Both the position numbers and the translations under genes were made by a program. The notes beneath the pieces are model-generated. The model ran no database searches and was not told the DNA's origin. It was given only the letters and a program-made list of their open reading frames with translations. Of a stretch of DNA of 64,000 bases, positions 25,304-36,671 are shown one piece after another; the first letter of the stretch is position 1, and each line of letters begins with the position of its first letter. This DNA is from Nautilus pompilius (Eukaryota; Mollusca; Cephalopoda; Nautilida; Nautilidae): assembly GCA_018389105.1 (NCBI GenBank), contig JACATO010000591.1:2590501-2654500 (forward strand). The letters are read 5' to 3'.

Positions 25304-25311
25304 CTGTAAAT
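25304..25311. repeat. Right target-site duplication of the hAT element (ctgtaaat)
   Basis: Identical to 24205-24212; together they bound the element. Confidence 0.95.
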
Positions 25312-25964
25312 GAAGGAAGATAATCGGAAATATCTTAACAGATTGCTGTCATACTGACATCACCACTACTTGCTGTCTGTGAATGCAGAGCTAGTAACAC
25401 CTTACATGAAAGTATACAGTAGGGTTGTGTACATTGGAGCTATACAAAGTTTTGTTGATATCAGAAAGTAATAATTGAAAGACTTTTTTTTCCATAATAC
25501 ATTTTATTTTTTAAAATTAAAAATGTATTAAAAATTTCCAGTGTTTTCATACTTAGATTACATATTGTTACAATACCATGACATAAAATTTCAGTAATAT
25601 AAATATTAGTAATGTATATTAATTTCTAATATGTAATCTTATATTACTTTTTGTATGATGATGATTTTTAAAAATAAGCTAAAAGAAAAATATAAATATG
25701 GTTAAGTGTGTGTGTGTATGTATATATATTTTTAAAAAGGTAATGTTGTAACAAAGAAATAATGAATAATGTCCAGACTTATTTATGAGTGTTCACTAGC
25801 ATTAGAAACACATTCCTGGTAGAAATCAGTCTGAGCAGACATGAGCTGCTGATGGTGGGTGGGTACAGATTAACATGGCTTCTGACGTCTTGCAGACACC
25901 CTTGATAACACAAGAAGACAGGATCCTAACTTCTGATGAACTCTTATTGACTAGATCCTCACCA
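25312..25964. other. Non-coding DNA, no gene seen
   Basis: Very AT-rich, with no recognisable gene or element. Confidence 0.5.
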
Positions 25965-26525
25965 AGATGTTCCTAGAGCACACGCGAAGAGTGAAAAACC
26001 GCGAATATTGGACGTGGTCCATAAAAATGCCTAAAATGCTTATAAACGTCAAAATATAAGTAAGTATATAATAATAATTTAATAAAAAATACAACACTCG
26101 GTGAAAATCGAGATAGCTACACGTGGTAAACTGGGATGATGCAGGACTGCTGGGCTGCATCTGCCTGAGACAGCGCCTCGTGGTCAGCAGCCAATCAGCA
26201 GCGAGGAGAAATGAATACTGCTCTTGGATTGGCTACTTTCAAACCTCCAGCCAATAGCGTTTATTTTATATTGATATTTTGCTGAATTTACGTTAGTATT
26301 AATATTACAGAATTAGTAAATTATATTGTTATTAATAATTTAGTGTTAAAAAGCGTGAAAAAATATATTTTGCCACGAAAAAAGCCATAAGAAATCGCGG
26401 AAGATATTTGCAATTCCGCGAATATGCGGGGGTTTCCACAAACAATTATTAGTTAGGTTCTAAGGGAAATTCCGCGAATAACCGGGGCCGCGAATGCCGA
26501 ACCGTGATTACGCGGGGGTCGACTG
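25965..26525. mobile_element. Non-autonomous pogo/Tigger-type element, left end missing
   Basis: The right end, reverse-complemented, reads cagtcgacccccgcg and continues with several cgcggaat and attcgcgg words, the typical ends of Tigger-like elements. It is followed by TA at 26526-26527. On the left, cctagagcacacgcgaagag and accgcgaata near 25970-26010 match the inner part of such an end, but the outermost bases are gone. No transposase is readable, so this is a deletion derivative. Its ends are unusually rich in CpG for this window. Confidence 0.65.
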
Positions 26526-26527
26526 TA

Positions 26528-29348
26528 TTCTGTGTTGATGGCCACATTAAAATTGACTGAATGAGCAGCTTTGTATGGTTTGCTTCAGGCTAGCATTTGT
26601 CCTGATTCCAGATATTTTAAAGTTCCCTTTATTATGATATAGTATATTTTGACTATATTTGGATAAACAACACAGAAACTTTCCTTAGACATGATTTGAA
26701 TAAGGTATGGGTTTGACACTACCACCTAATTTAGAGTTGGTATCAGACTGCAGATTTCTTCATTAGGTGCTCTCATTCACAGAACCATTTGGTTGTTAGT
26801 TACCTAACTTCTCAGATACCTGTCAAAAAAATTAATTTATACCAAGAGCATGTCTTGTCAGTTTGGTGCAGCTGTGGACAGACACCTAGATAGAATGCAC
26901 AAACTGTGAGAATGCTGATATGACCACATTAAACATACCTACCATATTAAAGAAAAAGAAAATACCAAACTAAACAATTTTTTGTTGCTGTATTTTTTAC
27001 ATTCTATTTCATTTTATGTCAAAGTGATTGTTTTATATTTGTCATCATTGCTTGGTTGTCTTCCATTTCTTGTGATCATTTTGTAGACAAAGAGTTAATT
27101 TTACAAAAAAAAATTTTCAATTAATTTAATATATCTAGCATTTGTTTAAATAACTTTAGAAAAACCTATAAAAATCTAAGAAAATGTTAGTAGATGTTTA
27201 ACAATACTGAGTATCGTGTAAAACTACAAGCCCTTTAATACTAGAACCATAAATAGGGACTGTGATCGTTTGACAGTTTATAGAGGTGATAGACGTGCTT
27301 CAGTAGATGACATAATGAATGTAAAACAGTCAAATACAGAAAATGACTGACAGTCATGAAATACAGGTTAGTATTCTGGCTCACATCTGGTATTTCATAG
27401 GAAATAAGGAGTCTACTATATGCTCAAAAATTAAGATTCTTGGAACTTTATATTTTGATCCACTATCACCATTGGCATCTTCTTGTTAAGGATGATGGAA
27501 ACCTAGTGAATAGTTTCCATAAAATGTGCATATTAAGTTCAGCATATTGGTAAACATTGGTTGGTGGCCACAAAAATATATGGATGCAGTGACTTATGCT
27601 GTTTTTCCATGATTTATCAATGAATGACTTAAAATAAATTGAAGAATTTCATTTCTAGTTCCATAATGCAAAACAGGGAGAAAAAAATCAGGAATTCTTC
27701 TTTGTCAGCAGTTAAAATTTGTCAATAAAATGCTCTTTTTGCTGAAGTACTAAACAGGAAGCTTTGACACCAGAATTCCCAATGTGAAAGGTAATATTAG
27801 AAATAAAACAAACTTTTTCATGGATGATTAATTAATTGAAGAAAATAATTATTGTATACAAATATTTAATGGCCTTCCCTCCAGTTTTTAAAGTAAATCC
27901 CCAGATCATCTTTGAGGTAGAGTAAGTGATGAGCAAAGGAGTCTTTTATAGGATGGATGTTTTTTACTTGTAGTCTAAGAATCGGTCAGCATGTGCAGAC
28001 TTTACACCTGCTGTGATTTAATTAGAAGAAACAACACGATTGCCATAGTGGGTCAGCACTGATATCTATAGCAACTCTTAATGACATCTTTTGTAGCTTG
28101 TTACTACACGAGTTACTGTTGTATTTTCTAACACTGGTGAGGATGTCCACTAATAATGTTTGTATGTTGGAATACATTTGTTGACTTATACGTATATGGG
28201 AGAGGTGTGGAGTTTTTAGCACCTCTTTGTCAAATATTAAACATCTAATAGATTTGTGTCCACAAGAGAACCATTAAAAATGTCTTCTAATTTATAATTG
28301 CTTTCCTTTTTGTAAACTTCTGTTGTTGCATCATACACCAATCTCTAAAATGGTGATAATGTCTCTACAAGGTATTCAACTCTGATGAGAGAGCATAGCG
28401 CCATTTAATTTTTATTGTTGTCCAGAACACAAATGTTCTGTGCTGTACATAGAATGTTAGAGATGATGTACTTTCTCAAATATCACAAATATACTTCATG
28501 CAAATGTTCTGTATATCCTATTCAGGATCAAATCATTGATAGTTGGCTGATTTTCCTACATGCCCACCAAGCTACTGTTGCTGGAAGAGGTCTGGGATGT
28601 ACTTCTCATATTAGATAGGAAGGTTTTGATGCATGCATTCAAAATGCTAAGACATTTGAGTGTAGAAGCTCAGACATTTATGAGCCATTAGCTTCACCAA
28701 GCTGGTCAACATCCTTACAAAAATTGAATCTGACCACACAGTTGGTTTTTTTAGGATAGGACAACAGTTGGAGAATAAATGCTTTTGTACTGTGCATTTA
28801 GATAGCTACAGATCATATATCACTTTGCTCAAAATTGACAGACAGCTTGCAGCTGGTGAAGAGGTGCCAATGAAAGCAACATCACACAATTGATGAATGG
28901 TTTACCTGATGATTTTTCATGGATTCTGCTTGAATAACATATTTTCTTTAACAAAAAAGTATTGAAGGCAGATAACAGTGTTTTCATATGGCTAGCTCAT
29001 AATTTTGAGTGTCTCCTATGTGTCTGTGTTTGCAATTGAAAAACTTTCTATTAAAAGTAACAATCTGAATTTATTCTTACCAATAATTATGACAATCAGT
29101 ATTTAGTTTCATTTAATGAAAAAAGAAACTTTTTAAAAATTATTTCTCCAGAAATTACTTAGTAAAAATCTGTCATGGTGAAAGAATGGACAGATTAGTT
29201 TATGCTTTAAACCAATGTATGAATTTATCAGAAAATAGATTAATGGAAGGTAATTATGAAAATTTTTTTTAAAAAGAAAAAGAATATAATGATATAATTG
29301 AATAGCATTACTGTTGCTTTACTTTTTCTCCCAATCATCAATCAGTAT
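26528..29348. other. Non-coding DNA, no gene seen
   Basis: Nothing can be named. The part from 27800 to 29000 has slightly more complex sequence and may hide an old repeat, but neither strand gives a protein match. Confidence 0.4.
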
Positions 29349-30877
29349 TCCGTAATTTTTGGGTCATAAGACAAAATTTGTTTTTTTAACTTGAAATCCT
29401 GGCCCCGTCTTATAATTTAAATCACCTTATACATGGATAAGATTTTAATTTTTCATAATTGAATTGAATGCTCTAAACCCAAAAAATTGGCTATAAAGTT
29501 CATGTGAAACTAGTGGGTGAAGACCATTTTTTTTCAGAATGACCAGTTTTCATTGTTCATTAAAGTATGCTTAATTATCCAACTGATGACAAGCCATTGC
29601 CATCTTGTTCCATTTCAATCCTAATTGTGAGTATAAAAATCCCTATTCATTTTCAAAATGCCACCAGTTACAATGTGTAAATTTTACACAGCAGCCCTTA
29701 AACTGGAAGTCATAAAATTCACTGAGGAAAATGGGGGAATATGGCTGCTCATCATAAGTACAATATCAATGAAAAATGTGTCCGGGAATGGTGCAAGGCA
29801 AACGATGCTCTGCAAATTTAAAAAAAAACTAAGGTAAATTGCAGGTATACATGTTAATGGAAAAACATTGAGGACAGGTTAGAATAGTATATATTACCAC
29901 AGCGGGCTGTGTGTCATGGACTTAACACTGTTCAAACGAGGTTAAAAGCGAAACAAACTGCTGCTGATTTGGGAGGGGAGAACTTTGTAGGTGGTTGGTC
30001 TCGTGGTGTTTCCACTTCATCAGGCAGCACATGAGCATGTCACAAACTGCCTGAAGACTTCATGGAGAAGTTAGATAATTTTTGAAGAGAGAGGAAGATA
30101 GTATCGAAATGTGGAACATCATCAACATGGATGCAGTATTGTTAGCATTTATTATTCCCATGAATAAAACTATTTACAACAAAGAGAAAAAAACGGTGAC
30201 CATCAGAACAGCAGGACACAGTGGTGTTGGTATACGGTGCTAACGGCAGGAAGTTACCCCCCTCCACCACCACCCATGGTAAAAAGAAAGCTGATGCAGA
30301 AGAGTGGCGTTATGGTGGAGATAAACCTGAGAGGATGGATGGACAATATGGGGATTAAAAAATGGCTGGATTAGTGATACTCACATACATTGGGCTGGTG
30401 GATTTTTGCAGATGAATTCCATTCAGACACTGAAGATGAGGAATTCAAAGGCATCTCTGAAGCTGAGTTGTGAGTGAGACGGTGTTTAGTAAGTAATAAA
30501 AGAATGTAAATTGTGAACTTGTTTTATTTTTTCATTTATTATTCTGTAAACGTTATGCTACTTGAAGGCTACCTCACCTATGAACACGTGTTATGGAAAA
30601 TTATGTTATATACTGAATACCTATATTTTAATACTTGCAGGGAATTTCAAAGTACTTTCCATATCAAAGATTTATTTTAGCAATGAATTCAGAGGATTTA
30701 TTCACAAAATAGTTCCTTTATAAGTTCAAGTGAGCTCATTAATATTCATGAGCATGGAAGTATTGTACACAATGTTCTCTACTTTTGCCATTTTGCAAGA
30801 CTTTATGCAGTGTTCTGGCTAGTTTTGGTCAACTGCCTTATCTTATTTAGCTTTGTCATATAACCCAAAAATTACAG
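29349..30877 (+). mobile_element. pogo/Tigger-type DNA transposon with both ends
   Basis: The left end has gtaatttttgggtcataaga and the reverse-complemented right end gtaatttttgggttatatga. TA follows the right end (30878-30879) and a TA lies at the left border. The length of about 1.5 kb is short for an autonomous element of this group. A broken transposase of the CENP-B/jerky type lies inside on the plus strand. Ends and gene agree on the class. Confidence 0.82.
29658..30473 (+). pseudogene. pogo-type transposase remnant (CENP-B/jerky-like)
   Basis: From the ATG at 29658 the frame shows the start of the pogo DNA-binding region (FYTAALKLEVIKFTEENG), matching the CENP-B-type helix-turn-helix. 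Later pieces in shifted frames resemble the KTVTIRTAGH region before the DDE core, the KLPP stretch and a worn W-M motif. The acidic end (HSDTEDEEFKGISEAEL, stop at 30471) is a known feature of this transposase group. The space between the KLPP block (about 30260) and the acidic tail is much shorter than normal, so part of the DDE domain has been deleted. Many stops and shifts are present; it cannot be active. Confidence 0.75.
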
Positions 30878-30879
30878 TA

Positions 30880-31234
30880 GTCTCCACATCAGGTTGAGTT
30901 TATGGTAGTGGAGTATCACCACACCACCTAGTGATACTCATTGGAAGTTGAGATCTGGTGTCCCTCAGACCAGCAGTATCTATAGGCCTCAGGGTTGAAA
31001 TGCAGCAGATAATTTTTTTCACTATCTGTAGGTTTGTGGTGAGGTTGAGCCTTCAAAATTCGTCAGTTTTTGTGGAAGTTCCACTGATGGTAACTGCTGA
31101 CATTACTTACATAGCTGGGAAACTAGTGTTTTGTTCTCTTTATTTTTCCTTTGAAATTATCTAAGCTGAAAGTGAAATAATGGCAAATGTAAAAAAAACA
31201 TCATTTTTATTTTATACAATTGTGATATAAAATA
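30880..31234. other. Spacer between two DNA transposons
   Basis: It holds one short frame (30958-31164) without family resemblance. Nothing further is seen. Confidence 0.4.
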
Positions 31235-32048
31235 CAAGGGTGGTTCAAAGTTTACCTCCACTTTATTTTCTAAAATATAATCAATCAGAGTTGGTAAACT
31301 TTGCCTTACTTCTCAAGGTATTCCCTGCTACACACATGCACTTCTTCCATTGGTGCAGTCACATCTTGATGCCAGCTGCATAGAAATGTTTGGATTGGGT
31401 TTGCAATCATTTTAGGACACTTATCTTTATATCTTCATGCCACCAAGATGTTACTTCAGAGTATTAAAGAGGTGAAAATCGTATGATGACATAGATCCAA
31501 ACTTTAGTTGAGGGATGCTTCAGAACTTTCCACCCCATCTTCATAATTATTGGATGACACAGAAACCACACAGTCAGCCTTTTGATCAAATGACATCTCT
31601 TTTGAAACCCATCTTGTGCTTAACTTATTGAACTTTAACTTGGTGTGAGTGATTGTTTCCACAGTCTCAACACTGCAGCAGCATTTTGCATAATGATGTG
31701 GCAGTTCTCTAAAATCAACTGTTCAACTTGGTATATGTTTGCTGGAGTCATGACTATTAGTGGCACATGACCACATTCAAGGTAAGTCACCAATTCTCAT
31801 GCATCTATCGCACCATTTATAAAACACTTCCTTGACAGGCAATCATCACCAAACTGTGCAGATAATCTTCTGTAAATCTCAGCTGGCTGCGCCTTCTTCA
31901 TAATGCTGCCTATACACTGGCTGCCACTTTGGCTGTACTCAGCATGCACTGTGTGGTTGCCATTATCACTCAACTAAAATACAATTTTCTGTTATCTCCA
32001 TAGGATTTTCTACAATCCATACTGTGGGCAGATCTTGAACCACCCTTG
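31235..32048 (-). mobile_element. Old mariner-type element with transposase traces
   Basis: The left end reads caagggtggttcaaa and the reverse-complemented right end caagggtggttcaag. TA precedes the left end at 31233-31234; the right flank is TG, probably a mutated TA. On the minus strand near 31330-31520 there are worn pieces of the transposase C-terminus: KVLKHPS, AGIKM followed by LHQWKKCM, which fit the usual V-L-x-H-P-P and the closing W-x-K-C-I block of mariner-like enzymes. At 814 bp it lacks part of the gene. Divergence is high, so this is older than the mariner at 16696. Confidence 0.7.
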
Positions 32049-34092
32049 TGAGTATATGTTGTGAGAGAGAGCCCTATTTTTAAAATGTTGAAGCTTTACT
32101 AAAATGTAGCCATGTTATTTTTTTTAATTAGCTGCAGAAAATGCTGACCACGTGTTTGTTTAGAGTAAAAACTGTAGAACCAGAGACTATAACTGAGATT
32201 TTCTGGGAATTTCTCATTTTGAAATGTGGTGGAAAAGCAATTGTTTTCAGAGTGTAATTGTCAAATTTAGAAAACTATTTTTAACATTTTTTTTGTCTTT
32301 AAAATAATAGCTAACTCTTTTACAGTGTGTGTGGAGTGTTGTTAATTGATGGGCTGGAATGGATAAATGAACATATATAATGATCCAAGATCTACGGAGG
32401 GCCAGTGTTATTTAATAGACCAAATACTGATTAAAATTTACTCGTTCTACAGGTGAGAAGGAATCATGATTTGTGAATGCTGTTTTGCTTCAATATTTAC
32501 ATGGTGAAAGCAGCTACCTCATGGTGTAAGATCTGTTTAATTACTTTGGTAGGTGACAATTTTTCTTCCTCTTATCAAGAGTATTGTTTAACACTAAACC
32601 CAATACCTCATATTTGAATAGACCATTCCAAGACTGCTTTGGTGTAGTGGAAATTTACATAGGCCCATGAAGCCTAATCATCTTTAGATTTCTATCTATA
32701 GCCTCATCTTATAACCAGGGGATCAGTAATATAAGAATTATCTCATAACTTTTCTCACTTTTGGGTAGTTCAATCAAAGTGAGAGGGATAGAGAATAACA
32801 ATAAATTTGTGCACTTAAAGAAGAAATATTTGTAGGAATTTCTTCATGATTGAAACCAACTTTTGTCTGGCATTAAAGCAGACCTAATAGTGAGAGAAAT
32901 TGGTGCGGTGGTAGAAACAACTTGACATTCCATCAAAATCCACAATACGAAGCACAGATAATGCAAGCAATGAAAAGCAGCACACAGATATTCTGTTGAT
33001 GCCTTTTAGTAAAAACTTTCCATATCTCATATCCATCAAGACTGGATGGGAAGCTGCCATTAGTAATTTTTTTTTGGAATTGTCAGAAAAGGAGTTTTAT
33101 GAGATATCACTCAGCAATGTCATCTTAAATTCAAAGTGTTCTACAAATATGGATATGTTCAGAAAGTAGCTTTGAATAAAGTTAATGATAAATGTAGCTC
33201 CTGCTTCATTAGGAATTATTACCTTCCATCACAGTTGCTGGGTGACAATATGAAACACTATAGGATGCAGGTGTAAATCTCAAATATGTTTGATTGGATA
33301 CATTCTGCATATTTTAATATAATAATATTATTATTTACTATTAATTAAACATTGCTTGCTTTCACGAATATTGGTATTTATAATTAATTCATTATGTAAG
33401 AAAAATACAATGAAAATTATACTCATCAATAAAAACTAATATTAAATTCTATTTTTGTCCAAAAAACCCAGTTAGCTGCTGTATGTATTGATAATGTGAT
33501 AATATTACTCATATTTAGTTGGTTGCTATGTTTGTATAACACTGATATGCTCTTTATTTGAGAACCTGACTAAAAATATTTTGAAGTAGAAAAAGGAAAA
33601 AGTAAACAGTACACAAGCTAACATTACTTGAAACCTGTTTTTAAAAAAAGAAACTAGTATATTTTTAATATTCTTTCTGAGTTTATTTACTGTCACCAAT
33701 ATCAGTGGCTTGGATTACTGCTGGGATTTGTATTTCACTAATACAGATTAATTTAAATATTACAACTTTTTCAAGAAATATTCTACATTCTCTTGCCTAG
33801 ACGAACAGATAACAGATGTTGAAATATTATGTTTTACTTTATTTATTTATTTACTTATTTTTTGGGTCTATAATTACACAATTCTCTCTGATGACAAATA
33901 TATCAATTCACATTGTCGTACGAGATGGAAAGTTAACCTGATGATGATAGGTTTTATGGAATAAGCACAAATTAAAAGTTATCTGCCTACAAACTCAGAA
34001 CCATAACAGGGAAGTAAACAGTTGAGATGGTTTTTTTATTGTCCTTCTCAATAAATGCAGATGGGTAATGAAAGTTCCTACTATAACTCGTA
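32049..34092. other. Non-coding DNA, no gene seen
   Basis: No supported gene. The part from about 33835 may be the body of the SINE-like copy whose tail begins at 34093. Confidence 0.4.
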
Positions 34093-34205
34093 ATTTTTAC
34101 ATATAGGAGAAAACTGGAGAGCTAGGAAACACACAGACTGGTTCAAACTGGAGTTTGAGCTTGGAGCCTTAACCTAGCAGTGCAGTAAATTAACTACTGG
34201 TCTAA
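34093..34205 (+). repeat. Retroposon (SINE/LINE2-type) 3' tail, copy 1
   Basis: It begins tttttacatataggagaaaa and continues with ctggagagctaggaaacaca and a worn stretch ending in a cagtgcagtaaattaactac-like piece. The order of blocks is that of the widespread vertebrate tail with a 'g-t-g-g-g-a-g-a-a-a-c-c-g-g-a-g' core and a closing 'c-t-a-a-c-c-a-c-t' block. It shares the layout with copies at 38745, 42819 and 44217. Confidence 0.55.
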
Positions 34206-34414
34206 CTATGTATTCATAAAACTAACCCTAACTAAATAAATTATTTATGCGTAGAGGGGAATTTAAACATTAAATAAAAGATCATTGATAAAATTTATAA
34301 TTAGTCACAAGTATTTTGAGGAAATTCGAAAGAAAGAGAATAGGTACTTCTTGGTCAGATGGGCATTTGGTTTTCTAGTGTTGACAGTGTAACCTGACTG
34401 CTGGCACCCAGTTT

Positions 34415-34756
34415 TTGTTGGCGGACATTCTTCCCGATTCACCCCAGACGCCTTTCAGCAGGAAATCTAACACGATCCTCTACCCATCTTATTGTTATAA
34501 TGCGGTGTTTGCAGCATTCAGCAGCAGCGCTGTTTCTCCCCAGTGGCTACGTTCGATCGGTGAACGGCTCGGAAATAGAGTTGAAGAAGGCTCTTTGTAA
34601 TTTGCTTTTGCTAACTAATTCAGGAACGATAACAAGTTATCACAAGGTGGTTGTGACCATAGCAAATGGTTTCAACCAGTTTATACTGACTGTGTTCAGA
34701 ATTTCTGGGCCGCCGCCACCTGCCCCCTCTTACAAGGCTTTATTAAACGAGTAGTG
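34415..34756 (+). other. CpG-rich patch with two overlapping open frames
   Basis: This stretch has far more CpG than its neighbours (for example tacgttcgatcggtgaacgg) and carries an ATG-started frame at 34500-34754, whose product ends SGPPPPAPSYKALLNE. A possible splice acceptor (tttctccccag) lies within it at about 34541. It could be an exon, a promoter-like CpG patch or a young repeat. I do not recognise the peptide and do not call it a gene. Confidence 0.25.
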
Positions 34757-35248
34757 TCATACTTCTTGTTGTTAGGGAAAAAATCTTAAAAATTAAATTA
34801 AATCAAGAAACGCCTCTAATAAACATAGAACAGATCACAGAGATTAGAAGAAAATATCCCCAAATTAATTTTAATAATGATGTAATAAGTATAATCTGAT
34901 CACAACCATCACGGCTAGTATAATTAGAATAGAAACAAATTAGACTAAAACCAATTTTTAAATATTTTCCATTTTTGCTCCCCCTTTTTTTTTTGCTGCA
35001 AAATTATCATTTATTTCTTCATAGTTGGTTTGGTTTATAATTTTTTTTTCAATACACTGCCATGACAAGCACTTACCACTACCTGGATTGTTCTCAACCC
35101 TCGAGAACTTCGTTCCATGGGAGCACTGCTGCTAATTGGCATCATTAAGGATATTCTGTGCGCTGCTTCCACGTTAGGAAAAGTTGCTTTATTTTGTCAT
35201 CAAGACGTCCAGTGTTCGTTTAAATTGCTTTTGTTTAGGAATTCTAAT
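34757..35248. other. Non-coding DNA, no gene seen
   Basis: AT-rich sequence with a T run near 34990. Nothing can be named. Confidence 0.4.
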
Positions 35249-35970
35249 TCATTTGTCAATGATGGAATTTTCTCTCCTGGTATAATTATTAATTTCACAG
35301 ATTACTGCACTATTGGTGTCGGTGTATGAATCCAGCCTTTCTGATAATTCTGATATATATATACAGTATCTGTCACAAATTGGATAGAAATCATTCCTGA
35401 GAAAGGCTCTTTTACCTGCTAAACAAGCATCTTCTTTGCTAGTATCATCAAAAAAATTTTTCTTCTCTTGATTCTGTTTTTTTTCTTCATCTTTATATAA
35501 ATGTATTTCTGTCATTTGAAATTACTCTTTTTCAAAACTGTCATATTTGTTTTTATTTAATATATTCTACAAGAACCTGATACAAATCTGTGGCTGGATT
35601 CTGAAGATTCTTGTTTGTTACATTTAATTGGCAATTCTATGTCATAATGATGGATTCCAAATTTCTCTACTTTTTTGTTGCTCAAATTGAGAGCTTTTGA
35701 CTGGGCTGCTGGCTGTTTCTGTGAGCATCCTTGACATAATTCATGAAGTGTTTGCATTATTTTATGGTAACCAATTTTGACAGCTTTTATCTGCTTTAGC
35801 AGACCATTGAGTGTTGCAGAATTTGTATATTGTTGGGTCATTACCAATCTTAGAATTAAAGTTATTTTTAGTTGGTCTCTTGAAGCAGATAAATATACAT
35901 AAATATTTTGTACCAAATCAAAATGTTCTGTTGCAACCACACAACAATCTGCTGTAGAAGTTCCAGTCAA
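35249..35970 (-). pseudogene. hAT-type (DUF4371/ZMYM-like) transposase remnant
   Basis: Two open pieces lie on the minus strand, 35970-35557 and 35515-35249. The first has EHFDLVQNIYVYLSASRDQL, which resembles the 'F-x-x-V-Q-x-I-Y-x-F-F-S-x-S' block of hAT transposases with a DUF4371 domain, followed by KQIKAVKIGYHKIMQTLHEL, like the segment after the W-S-A-R motif of that family. The second has KNNFF-like DDTSKEDACLAGK and AFLRNDFYPICDRYCIYISE, like the block preceding the C-terminal dimerisation domain. The clear W-S-A-R and dimerisation motifs are missing. The match is by remembered motif order only, so the assignment is tentative. No terminal repeats were found. Confidence 0.4.
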
Positions 35971-36539
35971 GTTCAGTGAATGGTTTGAAGATGGTACATA
36001 GAGTACAGGAAGAACATATTATTTAATTCTTGATTGTAAGTCTAGATATTTTCCTGATACTAGCAGCATTGTTGTAGCTGTTTTCTCGGCAGTCTAGTGT
36101 ATTAATTTGCATATAATTTAGTATATTTAATACTGTTAATTCCTGGAATGGGATCTATAATTAAGGAATAATACTTTGCATTCTTTGCTTTTTCATTAAT
36201 CAATTTTTGTTTGTTTTTATGTTACTATTCATACCACTTATGAATTTGTCACACATCGTGGATGATAGGTAGTTGACAAAAAAAAGGTCCTTTATTTGCA
36301 TATTTCTCAATATGTTATGCCAGAAATAGATACGGCTCCCTAAAATATTCTATAGCACTGAAATAATTTGCATTGTTAGAAAAAAAATTATGTTCCAGAT
36401 ATTCTTCTAAATGCTATTGCATACTTTGATAGATATTTTATTGTTGCGACAACACATTTCAGAACTTCCTTCCAGTACCTAGTTTTTATATCAAACTGGT
36501 TTTCATTGTTGTTTGTGTTTTCTGAATGTTTTTACTGAC
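35971..36539. other. Non-coding DNA, no gene seen
   Basis: AT-rich. If the exon at 36540-36671 is real, this is the intron following it on the minus strand. Confidence 0.4.
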
Positions 36540-36671
36540 CTGGACTGCAGAGACTCCATCTGGAAAACTGGCCGCCTCTGACTTTGCAGTAGCACTGTCA
36601 GTTTTTGTTTTGTTTTTTTTTTCATCTCTCTTTTCTCTGCTTCTCTTTTCTTTCTTGTGCATCTGATTTAT
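36540..36671 (-). CDS. Possible internal host exon, lysine-rich, phase 0-0
   Basis: On the minus strand an acceptor (ttacctgaacag) is followed by exactly 44 codons and then a good donor (cag then gtcagt) at 36540/36539. Both boundaries fall between codons, so the exon could be skipped without a frameshift. The peptide is strongly charged at first (INQMHKKEKRSREKRDEKKN) and then Ser/Ala rich (SATAKSEAASFPDGVSAVQ). This charged, low-complexity style is typical of disordered regions of nuclear or scaffold proteins. The open frame extends past both boundaries, so openness alone does not prove the limits. No neighbouring exon was identified and I do not recognise the protein. Confidence 0.35.

Noticed and set aside
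24957-25323. Overlapping open frames of about 100 codons on both strands, one with a Val-Cys run
   Set aside because: They lie across the GC-rich end and the CA repeat of the hAT element; the openness comes from simple sequence.
35117-35329. Plus-strand open frame of 70 codons ending in TIGVGV
   Set aside because: It overlaps the hAT-like remnant on the other strand and shows no splice signals or known motif.
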